Shown here: in pieces, positions 51,821 through 61,116 of the stretch
Position numbering within the stretch: the first letter of the stretch is position 1
Layout of the letters: each line of letters starts with the position of its first letter
DNA from: Sphingomonas sp. CBMAI 2297
GTDB taxonomy: Bacteria; Pseudomonadota; Alphaproteobacteria; Sphingomonadales; Sphingomonadaceae
Direction: 5' to 3'
Assembly: GCF_029870595.1 (NCBI RefSeq)
Contig: NZ_JAPDIR010000015.1
Location: 49,905 to 113,904, forward strand
Length of the DNA stretch: 64,000 bases
Made by a program: the position numbers and the translations under genes
The notes under the pieces: model-generated
Databases searched by the model: none
Seen by the model: only the letters and a program-made list of their open reading frames with translations
What the model was told of the DNA's origin: nothing

Positions 51821-52711
51821 ATGCACACCATGCTCATTGCCAAGCTCTTGTCCTGCGCGGCCATCCTCGCTTCCGCCACGATCGCGGCGGGCCAGGAGAA
51901 GCCGGTCGATGGCCGCTTCGATGTCGGCGGGCGGTCGATCCGCCTGTCCTGCACGGGCAGCGGCGGGCCGACGGTGGTGATCGACGCCGGCATGGGAACC
52001 GCGCCGGTCGAGGATCCGGGCTGGCGAGGCATCGCGGACCAGGTGGCGGCGGTCGCGCGTACCTGCCTGTACGATCGCGCCGGGCTTGGCGGGAGCGACC
52101 CGGCACCCGCAGGGCCGCGCACCAGCCGGGACGCCGCCCGCGATCTGCATGCCGCATTGTCGGCGGCGGGCGAGAAGGGACCTTATCTGCTCGTCGGCCA
52201 CTCGATCGGCGGGCTCCATTCCCAGGTGTTCGCGGCGCAATATCCGGCCGACACGGCGGGGCTGGTGCTGGTGTCGACGACGCATCCCGACCAGTTCTCG
52301 AAATGGCTGGCGCAGCTGCCCGCACCGGCACCGGGCGAGGAAAAGGCCGTGACCGATGCGCGTGCCTTCCTTCTGAGCGTGCAGGCGGATCCGGCCAGGA
52401 ACGACGAGCGGCTCGACATGCGCGCCAGCGCCGCGCAGGCGCATCTGCTCACATCGCTGGGGAGCAAGCCGGTGATCGTCGCGACCCACAGCCCGCGCTT
52501 CCGCATGGTCCCGGGCTTGTCGGAACCGATCGCCGTCAAATTGGAGGACGCCACCCAGCGGATGCAGCGCGAGTATCTGTCCCTGTCGACCAACGCGCAT
52601 CAGAACATTGCCGAACGCGCGGGCCACGGCCTGCCGCACGAAGCGCCGCAATTCGTGGTCGATAACATCCTGCAGGGCGTCGCGGCGGTTCGGGGCCGGC
52701 CAGCCCGCTGA
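51821..52711 (+). CDS. Exported alpha/beta-hydrolase
   Basis: A 296-residue hydrolase with a signal peptide (MLIAKLLSCAAILASATIAAG). The motifs are VVIDAGMG (oxyanion), YDRAGLGGSDPAP, and the nucleophile in LLVGHSIGGLHSQVFA, with a late AHQNIAERAGHGLP His region. Such proteins are often annotated as alpha/beta-hydrolase or esterase; substrate unknown. The codon use matches the host average, unlike the gene that follows. Confidence 0.85.
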   Translation: MHTMLIAKLLSCAAILASATIAAGQEKPVDGRFDVGGRSIRLSCTGSGGPTVVIDAGMGTAPVEDPGWRGIADQVAAVARTCLYDRAGLGGSDPAPAGPRTSRDAARDLHAALSAAGEKGPYLLVGHSIGGLHSQVFAAQYPADTAGLVLVSTTHPDQFSKWLAQLPAPAPGEEKAVTDARAFLLSVQADPARNDERLDMRASAAQAHLLTSLGSKPVIVATHSPRFRMVPGLSEPIAVKLEDATQRMQREYLSLSTNAHQNIAERAGHGLPHEAPQFVVDNILQGVAAVRGRPAR

Positions 52712-52774
52712 TCGGCCGGCCGGCCCGCGGCCAGACAATCACGCAGCTTTCGTCTTCGACCCGGCAATGGGTGG

Positions 52775-53305
52775 CTAGGCGCCCGACTGCTTCTGGATGA
52801 GTTCATATACGGAGCGGACGTTCGGGATCCTCATGAACTGTGGCGTTGGATCGAACGTCGGCTGCCAAATACCCAAATTGTTACTCATGAACCATCCGCC
52901 GGACGCACCGAAGCGTATTGTGCCGGATCCGTCCGATCGTTCGTCGAATTCGAGAGCGGGAAGACGGTTGATGTCCAGCGATTTGGTACTCGATCCGCGA
53001 CCGCGCTTGTCGATGAGGATGCGCTTGTTCGTAACGAAGTAGGTCATCTTCTTCCGAAGACTGGCGTCGAGCAAGAATCTGCCAAAGGTGAAATAGAGGC
53101 CAATGGCAAGGAACGGGAGGCCAAAGATCTTGAAGGACAAATCCGCGTTCGCCGTCCAAACGCTCGCGTTCCAGAATGCCGCAAATCCACCCCAGACGAG
53201 GCTGAACGGAATCAGGAACACCTCAACCGGACGAAATATCGGACCGGAATATGGTTTTCCTTCCCAAGCGATCCGCTCTCCCGGCAGCAGTGACGGCTTA
53301 GCCAT
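52775..53305 (-). CDS. PH-domain-like membrane protein
   Basis: A 176-residue protein. LLPGERIAWEGKPYSGPIFR precedes two hydrophobic helices (PVEVFLIPFSLVWGGFAAFW and IFGLPFLAIGLYFTFGRF), then a bacterial PH-like segment (KMTYFVTNKRILIDKRGRG... LDINRLPALEFDERSDGSGTIRFG) as in bPH2/YdbT-like proteins. The start at 53305 matches the domain. The DNA is less GC-rich than neighbours. Confidence 0.65.
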   Translation of the reverse strand: MAKPSLLPGERIAWEGKPYSGPIFRPVEVFLIPFSLVWGGFAAFWNASVWTANADLSFKIFGLPFLAIGLYFTFGRFLLDASLRKKMTYFVTNKRILIDKRGRGSSTKSLDINRLPALEFDERSDGSGTIRFGASGGWFMSNNLGIWQPTFDPTPQFMRIPNVRSVYELIQKQSGA

Positions 53306-53498
53306 TCCGATTGTCGACCCTCCCAATGCCGGCTGCTGGGTCGCGCCCAAACAGACGATACATGAAGGCGCATAGATCATGCGACGATCGCGTGGAATTG
53401 CCATCATCGGGGCGGTTGCCGTCAGCCCGTTTTCGGGCGCTCGAAGAGCCGGGTGACAGCCGCCGCAAACGCATTTCGAACGCATGGCGTCGCCGTCT

Positions 53499-53972
53499 TC
53501 AGGAGAGTCCCTTGCGGGCAGCTTCGTCGCGCAATTTGCGAAGCGCTCTCAGGATACGTGGCCGAGCCGAAGCACTCTTCATCCATAGTGGAATGCGAGA
53601 CATCATTGTCTGGTTTCGAAGCGAAGTGCCTATGGGCCGCTCCCGCAACGATGCCGATAGATAGTCCATCAGCGCATCAATGTGCGCGGCGTTATAGGCC
53701 CAGAGATGACGCCTGCCTATCTGCACGCTCAAATAGAGCCGCAGCCCAAACCGGCCATCCTCGCCACCTCCAGCTCGCGCATGACCAAGCGGATCGCGGA
53801 TCGCGCGATTCAACCCACATTGGATGCAGCTTAGCCGATATCCCTCGCCTTCCGTGGTGGCACGCGCTGGTCCGCTGCAGGTTGGGCAGCATGCCCAAAC
53901 GGGATCTCGATAGTTCCAGATGCCGGTTCCCGGGTCCGCTGCACGCCGCATGATCCCTTGACGATAGCGCAT
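53499..53972 (-). CDS. Zinc-ribbon protein of unknown function
   Basis: A 157-residue protein with a four-cysteine ribbon (C29-x2-C32 ... C49-x2-C52, preceded by C28), then RLYLSVQIGRRHLWAYNAAHIDALMDYL and a basic C-terminal region (SRIPLWMKSASARPRILRALRKL). This layout recurs in uncharacterised proteobacterial proteins. Either the ATG at 53972 or the one at 53951 could be the start. Composition is a little less GC-rich than average. It does not look like an artefact, since Cys spacing and hydrophobic pattern are coherent. Confidence 0.65.
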   Translation of the reverse strand: MRYRQGIMRRAADPGTGIWNYRDPVWACCPTCSGPARATTEGEGYRLSCIQCGLNRAIRDPLGHARAGGGEDGRFGLRLYLSVQIGRRHLWAYNAAHIDALMDYLSASLRERPIGTSLRNQTMMSRIPLWMKSASARPRILRALRKLRDEAARKGLS

Positions 53973-54008
53973 GAGGTCCGGCGAGCAAATGTCCGCCGGC
54001 GAGGTGCC

Positions 54009-54473
54009 CTACCCCGCCCGCCCCAGCCGCGCCACCAGCGCATCGGCGGCGGCGCTCACCTCCGCCCAGGTCGTGTCGAAGTCGCGGTCCGTCCCGAAAT
54101 AGGGATCGGCGACCGAGCTGCCCTCGCGCCCGGGCACGATATCCATCAGCAGCCTCAACTCGGCGGTCGCATCCGCCGGGGCGATCGCCGCGAGGTCGCG
54201 CAGATTCCGGTCGTCGAGCGCCAGCACATGGTCGAAGCGGTAAAAGTCCTCCGGCCGCACCTGCCGCGCCCTCAGGCCGGAGATGTCGACTCCGTGGCGC
54301 CGGGCCGCCGCCTGGGCGCGGCGATCGGGCGGCGCGCCGACATGCCAGTCGCCGGTCCCCGCCGAATCCACTGCGATGTCCAGCCCAGCGCGTTCCGCAG
54401 CCGCCCGCAGCGCGCCTTCGGCAAGCGGGGAACGGCAGATATTGCCCAGGCACACGAACAGCACCGACGTCAC
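54009..54473 (-). CDS. Low-molecular-weight protein-tyrosine phosphatase
   Basis: A 154-residue cytoplasmic phosphatase. The P-loop is C8-LGNIC-R14-S with the adjacent SP, and the general-acid Asp is in VADPYFG near the C-terminus. The FYRFDHVLALDDRNLRDL segment is typical. A GTG start at 54473 is chosen because a ggggaggg site lies just upstream; the longer frame has no conserved residues. It would dephosphorylate tyrosine kinases or other proteins, often linked to polysaccharide export. Confidence 0.92.
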   Translation of the reverse strand: MTSVLFVCLGNICRSPLAEGALRAAAERAGLDIAVDSAGTGDWHVGAPPDRRAQAAARRHGVDISGLRARQVRPEDFYRFDHVLALDDRNLRDLAAIAPADATAELRLLMDIVPGREGSSVADPYFGTDRDFDTTWAEVSAAADALVARLGRAG

Positions 54474-54498
54474 GGAACCCTCCCCACCGCGCCCCGCC

Positions 54499-55023
54499 CT
54501 ACATCGCGTGGAAGACGCCGCAGGCGATGCGCCCGCCCGAATTGCCCGAGGGATCGGTCTTGTAGTCGTCGGCATTGGCATGGACGACGAGCGCCGCGCC
54601 GTCCTCGTCCATCAGCCCCGCATAGGTGCCGCCGGGCAGCACGAAGATCGTGCGGTCGCGGCCGTCCTCGCCCACCGAGAGATTGGGCATGTCGCCGGCA
54701 TGCGGACCCATCGGATTGTCCTTGCCATGCTGGTGCGCGGTCGGGTTCCAATGGCCGCCGGCGCTGGCGAAGTCGGGGCCCTCGCACTTGCCCACGGTGT
54801 GGACGTGCGTGCCGTGCACGCCCTTGGTCAGGCCGTGCACTTCCACCATCACGCGGATCGAGCCGTCGACTTCCTCGGCGATCGCCTTGCCGACATCGGT
54901 GCCGTCGGCCATCTTGAGGTCCGCCTGGGCGCGGGCATGGCCGGCCATGTAGCGCGCGTCCTTCTGCGGGCTCGCACAGCCCGCCACCGCCAACAATCCC
55001 GCCGTCACCAGCAAACCACGCAT
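54499..55023 (-). CDS. sodC: Cu/Zn superoxide dismutase lipoprotein
   Basis: A 174-residue periplasmic lipoprotein (signal with lipobox AVAGC) that destroys superoxide. The fold is marked by GVHGTHVHTVGKCEGPDF, ASAGGHWNPTAHQHG, MGPHAGDMPNL with metal ligands, and the disulfide-linked end GRIACGVF. It lies 25 bp upstream of the phosphatase start codon on the same strand. The start at 55023 fits the signal peptide. Confidence 0.95.
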   Translation of the reverse strand: MRGLLVTAGLLAVAGCASPQKDARYMAGHARAQADLKMADGTDVGKAIAEEVDGSIRVMVEVHGLTKGVHGTHVHTVGKCEGPDFASAGGHWNPTAHQHGKDNPMGPHAGDMPNLSVGEDGRDRTIFVLPGGTYAGLMDEDGAALVVHANADDYKTDPSGNSGGRIACGVFHAM

Positions 55024-55088
55024 CGCCCTGCACTCCGGATAAATGTTCCCGTCACGTAATGGATGGCCGCGCCGCCGGTTCCAAGGGG

Positions 55089-56117
55089 TCAGCGCAAACA
55101 TTCTCCGTCCGCCTTGCCCGAGACGCTGCCCACCCCGAGGATGATCTTGGCCCGCCGTTCGAAGGTCAACGCCTGCCAGCGCCCCGAATTGCCGATCGCG
55201 GTGCGGCTGCGCAGGAAGGTCAAATGGAGCATCTCATATTGCTCCGGATCGATCCGCCGCCGGTCGAGCAGGCAGCCCCAGCGATCGAGATTCCAGGCCC
55301 AGTCGCGCTGCACGCCGTCCTGGTCGATCGAGCGCGACAGCGCCCCGTACCAGGCGAAGATCGCGCCGAGCCGCTCCCAGCGCTCGCCCTCGGGCATCGC
55401 CGCCAGCTTGCGCCGCAGCCGCGCCAGGTCCTCGTCGAGCGGGAAGCCGCCCTGCTGCACCTTGGTGTCCACTGCCCAGCGCACCTTGCGCAGCGTGATC
55501 GGCCCCTCGGGAAACACGCGCAACAGGTCCTGCCGCACCGCTTCGAGCAGCGCGAGATAGGTGTCGAGCTGCACCTGCAGCATCGCGTCGCTCTCGAACA
55601 GCGCGTTGAACTCGCCCCACAGGACGGGATCGAGCTTCCCGTCCGGCCCGTGCGCCGCCAGGATCTTGTCGCGGCACCGGGGCTTCACCGGCACCGCCAG
55701 GCAGGCATGCGAGAAGATCGTCTTGCCATGGAGCGGCATCAGCGCCCTGCGCGCGCGGCGGAACCCGCCGCCCTGCGCCCGCTTCCACGCCTGGAGCAGG
55801 GGCTGCAGGCTGCCCGTCCCGAAATTCCACTGCGCCATGCCGACCGAGACGAGCTGGCTGTCGAAATTGCCCACCGGCATCGCCCAGCAGCCCATCGTCT
55901 CGGGGATCGAGGTCTCGCGCATCTGAGCGAAGATCGCCGCCCGGTCGAGCCCGATCGCGCCCAGCCGCGCCGTGCTGCCGGCATCGATGACGAGGAAAGG
56001 CAGGTCACCCACTTCGCGGCAGGCCGGCCGTTCGGGCGGCACCGGCGCGGTCTGCGCAGCGGCCGGCCGGGCGGCCATGCCGAGCGCGAGCAGCGTCGCG
56101 GCGATCCAGGATTTCAT
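55089..56117 (-). CDS. Exported protein of unknown function with lysozyme-like features
   Basis: A 342-residue exported protein (MKSWIAATLLALGMAARPAAA). NFDSQLVSVGMAQWNFGTGS followed by LQPLLQAWKRAQGG resembles the glycan-binding or catalytic core of some lysozyme-like and peptidoglycan-active proteins, and FLRSRTAIGNSGRWQALTFERR is a conserved-looking C-terminal region. This resemblance is weak and no catalytic residues can be named. Its gene is 66 bp from the SodC start. Confidence 0.55.
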   Translation of the reverse strand: MKSWIAATLLALGMAARPAAAQTAPVPPERPACREVGDLPFLVIDAGSTARLGAIGLDRAAIFAQMRETSIPETMGCWAMPVGNFDSQLVSVGMAQWNFGTGSLQPLLQAWKRAQGGGFRRARRALMPLHGKTIFSHACLAVPVKPRCRDKILAAHGPDGKLDPVLWGEFNALFESDAMLQVQLDTYLALLEAVRQDLLRVFPEGPITLRKVRWAVDTKVQQGGFPLDEDLARLRRKLAAMPEGERWERLGAIFAWYGALSRSIDQDGVQRDWAWNLDRWGCLLDRRRIDPEQYEMLHLTFLRSRTAIGNSGRWQALTFERRAKIILGVGSVSGKADGECLR

Positions 56118-56332
56118 GCGGCTCCCCCTCCTTCTTTGCCGCGCTTGTCTCGCGCCGCGCCCGCGCGGGCAAGGGCCGGCTCGAGCCGTGCCGGGCCGAA
56201 CATGGTTACCCGATTGGACGGTTTCGGCTGATTTTCCTCGGGAATCTGCGGTTTCCTGCTACTCAAATTGGCGAAATACGGCCTTGCCGGGCTAGCTGCC
56301 GGCGCCCGCAGCGGCGAGTATCGGCGCAGAGC

Positions 56333-57256
56333 ATGTCGATCCGCCTGCCTCCCGATCCCCCGCCGATCCGGCTCATGACCCGCTTGCTCGCCGAGCTGCA
56401 GACGACGGTGCTGGCGCGCGCGATCCGCCTGTTCGACGGCGATCTCGACCGGGTGACGATCTTCGCGGTGATCACGCGCGACACCTATCCCTTCGGCACG
56501 CGGGAGGGGCTCGCCCCCACCGTCTCCGCCCATTCGCTCGCCATGTCGCTGTCCCGCCCCTATGAGACGGTGCGCCGGCACGTGCACGCGCTGGTCGATG
56601 CCGGCTGGTGCGAGCGCCGGGCGGACGGCGTCCTCGCCAGCCCCGCCGAGCTGCGCTCGCCGGCGCTCACCGAATTCCTCACGCTCGTCCATGACGCCGC
56701 CGTCCGCTTCGTCGCCGACATGGCGCGCGCCGGCGTGCCGATGCCCGAAGTGGGCACCGTCCGCCCCTATCACCACGCCGCCGGGGTCCAGGCCGCGATC
56801 GACCTGATGCTCGCGGTGGTCGACACCAACCGGCGGACGCATCGCGACTGGCTGGAACTGGTGCTGTTCTCGACCATCTACGCCGCCAATTCGCGCCTCC
56901 TCAACGCCGATCGCGAGCTTTCCTGGCACTATGCCGATGGCCGCAAGGAACCGCCGCCGTCGCTGCGCATGCCGGTGCGCACCAGCGCGGTGGCCCGCGC
57001 GCTCGGCCTGCCCGAGGCGACGGTGCGCCGCCGCCTCACCCATTTGCTCGAGGATGGCCGCGTCGAGCGGGTGGGCAAGAAGAAGCTCCTCGTCTCCGAA
57101 GCCTGGCTCAACCGCCCCGAATCGATCGCGACCAGCGTCCGGAGCTTCTCCACTGTCCGGCTCCTGCTCGCGCGCCTGGGTGTAAACGGTTTCCCGCTCC
57201 ACGATCCCGCCCGCGCCTATCTCGCCGGCCGCCCCGCGCCGGTGGCGTTCGACTGA
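56333..57256 (+). CDS. Protein with two winged-helix-like DNA-binding segments, unknown regulator
   Basis: A 307-residue protein. One helix-turn-helix is near the N-terminus (TVSAHSLAMSLSRPYETVRR, then HVHALVDAGWCER) and a second near the C-terminus (TSAVARALGLPEATVRRRLT, then HLLEDGRVERVGKKKLLVS), both of the winged type. A hydrophobic central region (AAIDLMLAVVDTN... LVLFSTIYAANSRLL) could bind a ligand. No family is named. The ATG at 56333 opens the conserved part. It probably controls a nearby gene, but none is obvious. Confidence 0.6.
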   Translation: MSIRLPPDPPPIRLMTRLLAELQTTVLARAIRLFDGDLDRVTIFAVITRDTYPFGTREGLAPTVSAHSLAMSLSRPYETVRRHVHALVDAGWCERRADGVLASPAELRSPALTEFLTLVHDAAVRFVADMARAGVPMPEVGTVRPYHHAAGVQAAIDLMLAVVDTNRRTHRDWLELVLFSTIYAANSRLLNADRELSWHYADGRKEPPPSLRMPVRTSAVARALGLPEATVRRRLTHLLEDGRVERVGKKKLLVSEAWLNRPESIATSVRSFSTVRLLLARLGVNGFPLHDPARAYLAGRPAPVAFD

Positions 57257-57564
57257 GCCTCGGCCCGCGGTTCCGCCAAAATGAGCAACGTGCCGCTTGA
57301 GGCCGGCGGCCGGCCGGCCAATAGCCGGGGCGGATCAAGGGACTTGGGCGGCCGCGGCACCGGCCCCCCTCACGTCGCACGGCGCTCGTGGCAACGCGGG
57401 AGCCTGGCGGGCTGCCGGCGCCCACCGGCGGTCTCCATCGGTGGGCGCGGGCTTCGGCCCGCGCCCTAACCGGCCGGCCCGGTCGCGCCCTGCGCAAGGT
57501 CCGTCGCACCCCGATTGCCCGTCTCGCCGCTCCGGTCTTTCCGCATCACCCGATGGAGGGATGC
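57257..57564. other. Intergenic region with two consecutive GC-rich hairpins
   Basis: This 308-bp gap shows no convincing gene. At 57418-57448 a 10-bp perfect stem (gcgcccaccg/cggtgggcgc) has an 11-base loop, followed by gcgcgggc/gcccgcgc (57446-57465) around a four-base ttcg loop. The second is a strong tetraloop hairpin. The upstream part contains repeated ggccggcc words. A regulatory or terminator role for the preceding gene is possible. Confidence 0.5.
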
Positions 57565-58671
57565 ATGCGTCTTGTCGTGGCAGCGGCAATACTGGCGACG
57601 GCAACGGGATGGGTGCCTCAGGTCCGCGCCCAGATTCCCGCGACGATCCCCGACCGGCCACAGTCCGGTGCCACCTATGATCCCTATGGCCGCTGGGAGC
57701 TGCGGGCGCCGGAGGACCGGCCGGTCGAGACCACGCGCCTGCTTCGAGTGGAGGACGGCACGCCCTTCTACGAAAAGGGCGACTATGATTCGCCCGCCGT
57801 CGAATCGCGGCTGCTACCGATCATCAAGGGCAGCAACCTGCCCGCCGGGGCCGGCCCCAAGAGCCCCTATCTGCCCGGCACCAATCTCCGATTCGCCTAT
57901 CACTATCTCATCGATTTCTGGCGCGCCTGGCCGCAGGCGAAGGTGCGCGGCGCGGCGGGCGAATCCCGCACCGCGGCGGGAGCGGTGGCACAGCGGCTCT
58001 CCCGCGCGGCGGTGTTCGCGGATCCCGGCCTGCCCAAGGCGGCGGTCGACACGCTGTTTGCCCAGGCCGATGCCCTGTACCAGGCGGTGCTCAAGATGCC
58101 CGCGCTCCAGCGCGCCCAGGGCATGGCGCTGCGCGGCTCGGTGTGGATGACGCGTCGCAAGGACATTGCCGGCGTCGAGGTCTACAGCTTCCGCCTGGTG
58201 ATCGGGGCACCCGCCCTGCACCTCGCCACCCCCGGGGCGAAGCAGGGCAGCGACGGCCGCTGGCACGTGCCGGAACAGGGGCACAATGCAGGCATCGCCA
58301 TCACCTCCAACATTCCGTTGCGCGGCGGGCCGGCCTGGGGCCGCTACCACGGCACGCAAGTGGCGTTCCTGCCCGATTTCGCGGCGCTGGTCGTCGCCGG
58401 GGACCGGCCGACCCATGTCTCGGAATTCCGCGGCGGCGGCGGCAAGCAAGTGGAGAACCCCCGCTTCTTCGATCCCGCCCGGCCGAAGACCGACATCCAG
58501 ATCCTCACCGTCGAGCCCGGTGCCAGCAGCCCGATCGAGGCGCGCCTCGCGCATCAGGGCTCGCTTTCGCCCGACACGATCTATGGCCGGCTGATCGCCG
58601 CCAGCTTCCTGCCGGACTGGCGCCCCCTCGTCGACCGGCTGAACAGCCCGGGAGCACCGCGCGCGCAATGA
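57565..58671 (+). CDS. Secreted protein of unknown function, first of a coupled pair
   Basis: A 368-residue exported protein (signal MRLVVAAAILATATGWVPQVRA) rich in Pro and Arg early on. It contains TTRLLRVEDGTPFYEKGDYD, PYLPGTNLRFAYHYLIDFW and HNAGIAITSNIPLRGGPAWG, with no familiar domain. It has a strong ggaggg site, and its stop overlaps the next gene's start by ATGA. The pair looks like one functional unit, perhaps a large secreted complex. Confidence 0.6.
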   Translation: MRLVVAAAILATATGWVPQVRAQIPATIPDRPQSGATYDPYGRWELRAPEDRPVETTRLLRVEDGTPFYEKGDYDSPAVESRLLPIIKGSNLPAGAGPKSPYLPGTNLRFAYHYLIDFWRAWPQAKVRGAAGESRTAAGAVAQRLSRAAVFADPGLPKAAVDTLFAQADALYQAVLKMPALQRAQGMALRGSVWMTRRKDIAGVEVYSFRLVIGAPALHLATPGAKQGSDGRWHVPEQGHNAGIAITSNIPLRGGPAWGRYHGTQVAFLPDFAALVVAGDRPTHVSEFRGGGGKQVENPRFFDPARPKTDIQILTVEPGASSPIEARLAHQGSLSPDTIYGRLIAASFLPDWRPLVDRLNSPGAPRAQ

Positions 58672-59678
58672 AGATCCTCGCCCTTCCCGCCGCGCTGCTG
58701 CTCCTCGCCCAGGACGGCGGCCTCACCCCGGTGGCGCCGCCGCAGGGGCTGCGCGAACATCCCGTGCGCACCCCGATCCCGTCCAATGCGGTGGCGCTGT
58801 CCGCGGGCGTCGCGCCGCCCCCCGGGTCGGTCGCGCTCGAGCCCAACATGCCGGGCCATCGCCGCTTCCGGCCGCCGCTCTTCCCCGATGCCGGCTGGGA
58901 CAGCCCGATGGCGGGCACCACCAAGGACTATGCCGCCTATCTCGGCGTCTATTGGCGCGCGCCCTATCTCGCCCCGGCATCGACGATGGCCGCCTATCCC
59001 GGGCTGGAGGTTCCCGGCTGGGCGGCACCGGGCCCGTACAAGGCCGACATCGCCCGCAGCCAGTCCAGGCCGGACGAGGAAGCGCTGTTCGAGCGCCGCA
59101 TGGCCTTCCTCGCCGAGCGGGTGATGGCCTCGGCGCCGTTCCGCGACCCGCATGGCACCAGCATCGAGCCGGAACTGCTGGTCGAGGGCTATGGCACGGA
59201 ATTCGGCGCGAAGGCCCGGCCGGTCATGCGCGGCGCGATCACGTTCCGGCTCAACGTGATCCAGCCCCATACCGGCGGCAACGAACGGATCGGATCGCGC
59301 ATCCGCTCCCATCAGCCGGCGGTCTGGCTGAAGCTGTGGCTGAACCCCGGCTTCGCCAATTGCGAGTTGCCGCACGGTCAGACGCCGCGTGGGGTGCGCT
59401 GCCTCCAGTCCAGGGCCCGGCTGGCCTGGCGCGGCGCCAGGCCGGGCGTGAAGCCGCTGGCGGCCGGGCTGCTCGGGCTCGACCCGGCGATCTACGCGAG
59501 CGGCGCGGCAGCGGCGGACCTGCGGATGCTCAAGGTGGAATATGGCGGCGGCACGGCGATGAGCAGCGAGCTCAGCCGCGGCCGGCTGCACCCGCACGAC
59601 CCGCTGGGCCGGGCGATCGGCGCCTGCCTGGCGATCGACTGGCCGGCCCTGCTCGACCAGGCGGCGGCGATCGAGTAG
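58668..59678 (+). CDS. Secreted protein of unknown function, second of a coupled pair
   Basis: A 336-residue exported protein (MKILALPAALLLLAQ) that overlaps the preceding gene by four bases. Features include GYGTEFGAKARPVMRGAITFRLNVIQPHTGGNERIGSR and a Cys pair (NCELPHG, VRCLQSRAR). No domain is recognised. The pair probably encodes interacting exported proteins. Confidence 0.6.
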   Translation: MKILALPAALLLLAQDGGLTPVAPPQGLREHPVRTPIPSNAVALSAGVAPPPGSVALEPNMPGHRRFRPPLFPDAGWDSPMAGTTKDYAAYLGVYWRAPYLAPASTMAAYPGLEVPGWAAPGPYKADIARSQSRPDEEALFERRMAFLAERVMASAPFRDPHGTSIEPELLVEGYGTEFGAKARPVMRGAITFRLNVIQPHTGGNERIGSRIRSHQPAVWLKLWLNPGFANCELPHGQTPRGVRCLQSRARLAWRGARPGVKPLAAGLLGLDPAIYASGAAAADLRMLKVEYGGGTAMSSELSRGRLHPHDPLGRAIGACLAIDWPALLDQAAAIE

Positions 59679-59802
59679 CGCACGCCGCCGCCCCGGCCAT
59701 CAACCGTCCGCGAAGGCGCCGCAATTGGGCTGCAATCCGCGCCAAGCCTGTGCCTGTGCGCCGGAACACCGATCCTCCGGGCCGGCGGCGGGAGAGGAGA
59801 GC

Positions 59803-60360
59803 ATGGCCATGCTGGGCACGCCCATGGCGGGATCGCGCGTCAGGCTGGCGCCGTTCGGAGACGCGCATGTCGAGCCGCTGCGCGCGGCCTGCGCGGAGGA
59901 TCCGGAGATCTGGGAAATCTATCCGGTCGGCATGGCGGGCGCGCATTTCGACCCGTCGCTGCGCCTCCTGCGCGCGATGCCGGGCTGGACGATGTTCGCG
60001 GTGCTCGATCGCCAGGCGGCGGGGTCCGGCGACGCGGAGAAGCTGGTCGGCATGACCAGCTACATCCCGGTGCCGGGCGCGGACGACGCGATCGAGATCG
60101 GCGCAACCTATATCGCCCCGGATGTGCGCGGCGGGCCGTTCAACACGGAGATGAAGCAGCTGATGATCGAACGCGCCTTTGCGCGGGGCTATGCCGCGAT
60201 CCAGTTCCGCATCGACACGCGCAACGCCCGCTCCCGCCGCGCCGTCGAGAAGCTCGGCGCGGGACTGATGGAGGTGCGCGGGGCCGACCTCACCACCTGG
60301 ACGGGCCATGTGCGCGATACCGCGGTGTATCGGCTGGCGCGCGGGGACTGGGCGGCTTGA
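59803..60360 (+). CDS. GNAT family N-acetyltransferase
   Basis: A 185-residue acetyltransferase of the RimJ/RimL type. IEIGATYIAPDVRGGPFNTEMKQLM supplies the acetyl-CoA region with its RGG-type loop and IDTRNARSRRAVEKLGA the C-terminal motif. It would acetylate a protein or small-molecule amine. The ATG at 59803 has ggagaggaga upstream. It converges on arsH with 6 bp between stops. Confidence 0.9.
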   Translation: MAMLGTPMAGSRVRLAPFGDAHVEPLRAACAEDPEIWEIYPVGMAGAHFDPSLRLLRAMPGWTMFAVLDRQAAGSGDAEKLVGMTSYIPVPGADDAIEIGATYIAPDVRGGPFNTEMKQLMIERAFARGYAAIQFRIDTRNARSRRAVEKLGAGLMEVRGADLTTWTGHVRDTAVYRLARGDWAA

Positions 60361-60366
60361 GCGGGA

Positions 60367-61116
60367 TCATGCGCCATCGGCAAGCGCCGCATCCGCGCGC
60401 TCGCCGGATGGATCGGCCAGGATTCCCGCGGCCTTGCGCTCCGAATATCGGTCGACCAGCCGCTCCGCGTGCGGGCGCATCAGGACGGTGATCCGCGCCA
60501 GCTCCTCCATCACGTCCACGATCCGGTCGTAATAGCGCGACGGTTTCATGCGCCCGGCATCGTCGAACTCCCGATAGGCCATGGCGACCGACGACTGGTT
60601 GGGGATGGTGAACATCCGCATCCAGCGCCCCAGCAGGCGAAGCGTGTTGACCGCGTTGAACGACTGCGAGCCGCCGGATACCTGCATCACCGCGAGCGTG
60701 CGCCCCTGGGTCGGGCGCTTGCCCTTCATTTCCAGCGGCAGGTGATCGATCTGCGCCTTCATGATTCCGCTGATCTGGCCATGCCGCTCTGGGCTGCACC
60801 AGACCTGCCCCTCCGACCATAGCGACAGAGCGCGCAGCTCGTGCACGGCCGGATGATCGTCCCCGGCGACCTGGTCGGGCAGCGGCAGATCGGACGGATC
60901 GAAGATCCGGGTCTCCGCGCCGAAGAAGCGGAGCAGGCGCGCGGCTTCCTCGATCGCGAGCCGGGAAAAGGAACGTTCGCGCAGCGAGCCGTAGAGCAGC
61001 AGGATGCGGGGCGGCGGCTCGGCGGCGCCAAGGCCCAGCGCGGGCCGCGCAGGCGCGAAGGCCCGGTCCAGCGCCGGAAGATAATCGGGTTCCGGCAATG
61101 CCCGGATACGGTTCAT
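60367..61116 (-). CDS. arsH: Organoarsenical oxidase ArsH
   Basis: A 249-residue NADPH-dependent FMN reductase with a flavodoxin-like core. The FMN loop is YGSLRERSFSRLA, with later WCSPERHGQISGIMKAQID and SGGSQSFNAVNTLR typical of ArsH. ArsH oxidises trivalent organoarsenicals such as methylarsenite. It ends the arsR-arsC-aqpS-arsH operon; its ATG overlaps the aqpS stop by 4 bases. Confidence 0.94.
   Translation of the reverse strand: MNRIRALPEPDYLPALDRAFAPARPALGLGAAEPPPRILLLYGSLRERSFSRLAIEEAARLLRFFGAETRIFDPSDLPLPDQVAGDDHPAVHELRALSLWSEGQVWCSPERHGQISGIMKAQIDHLPLEMKGKRPTQGRTLAVMQVSGGSQSFNAVNTLRLLGRWMRMFTIPNQSSVAMAYREFDDAGRMKPSRYYDRIVDVMEELARITVLMRPHAERLVDRYSERKAAGILADPSGERADAALADGA

Noticed and set aside
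57281..57469. Possible small gene in the 308-bp gap before the coupled exported pair
   Set aside because: The frame is short, has no ribosome-binding site, and coincides with GC-rich hairpins that explain its openness.
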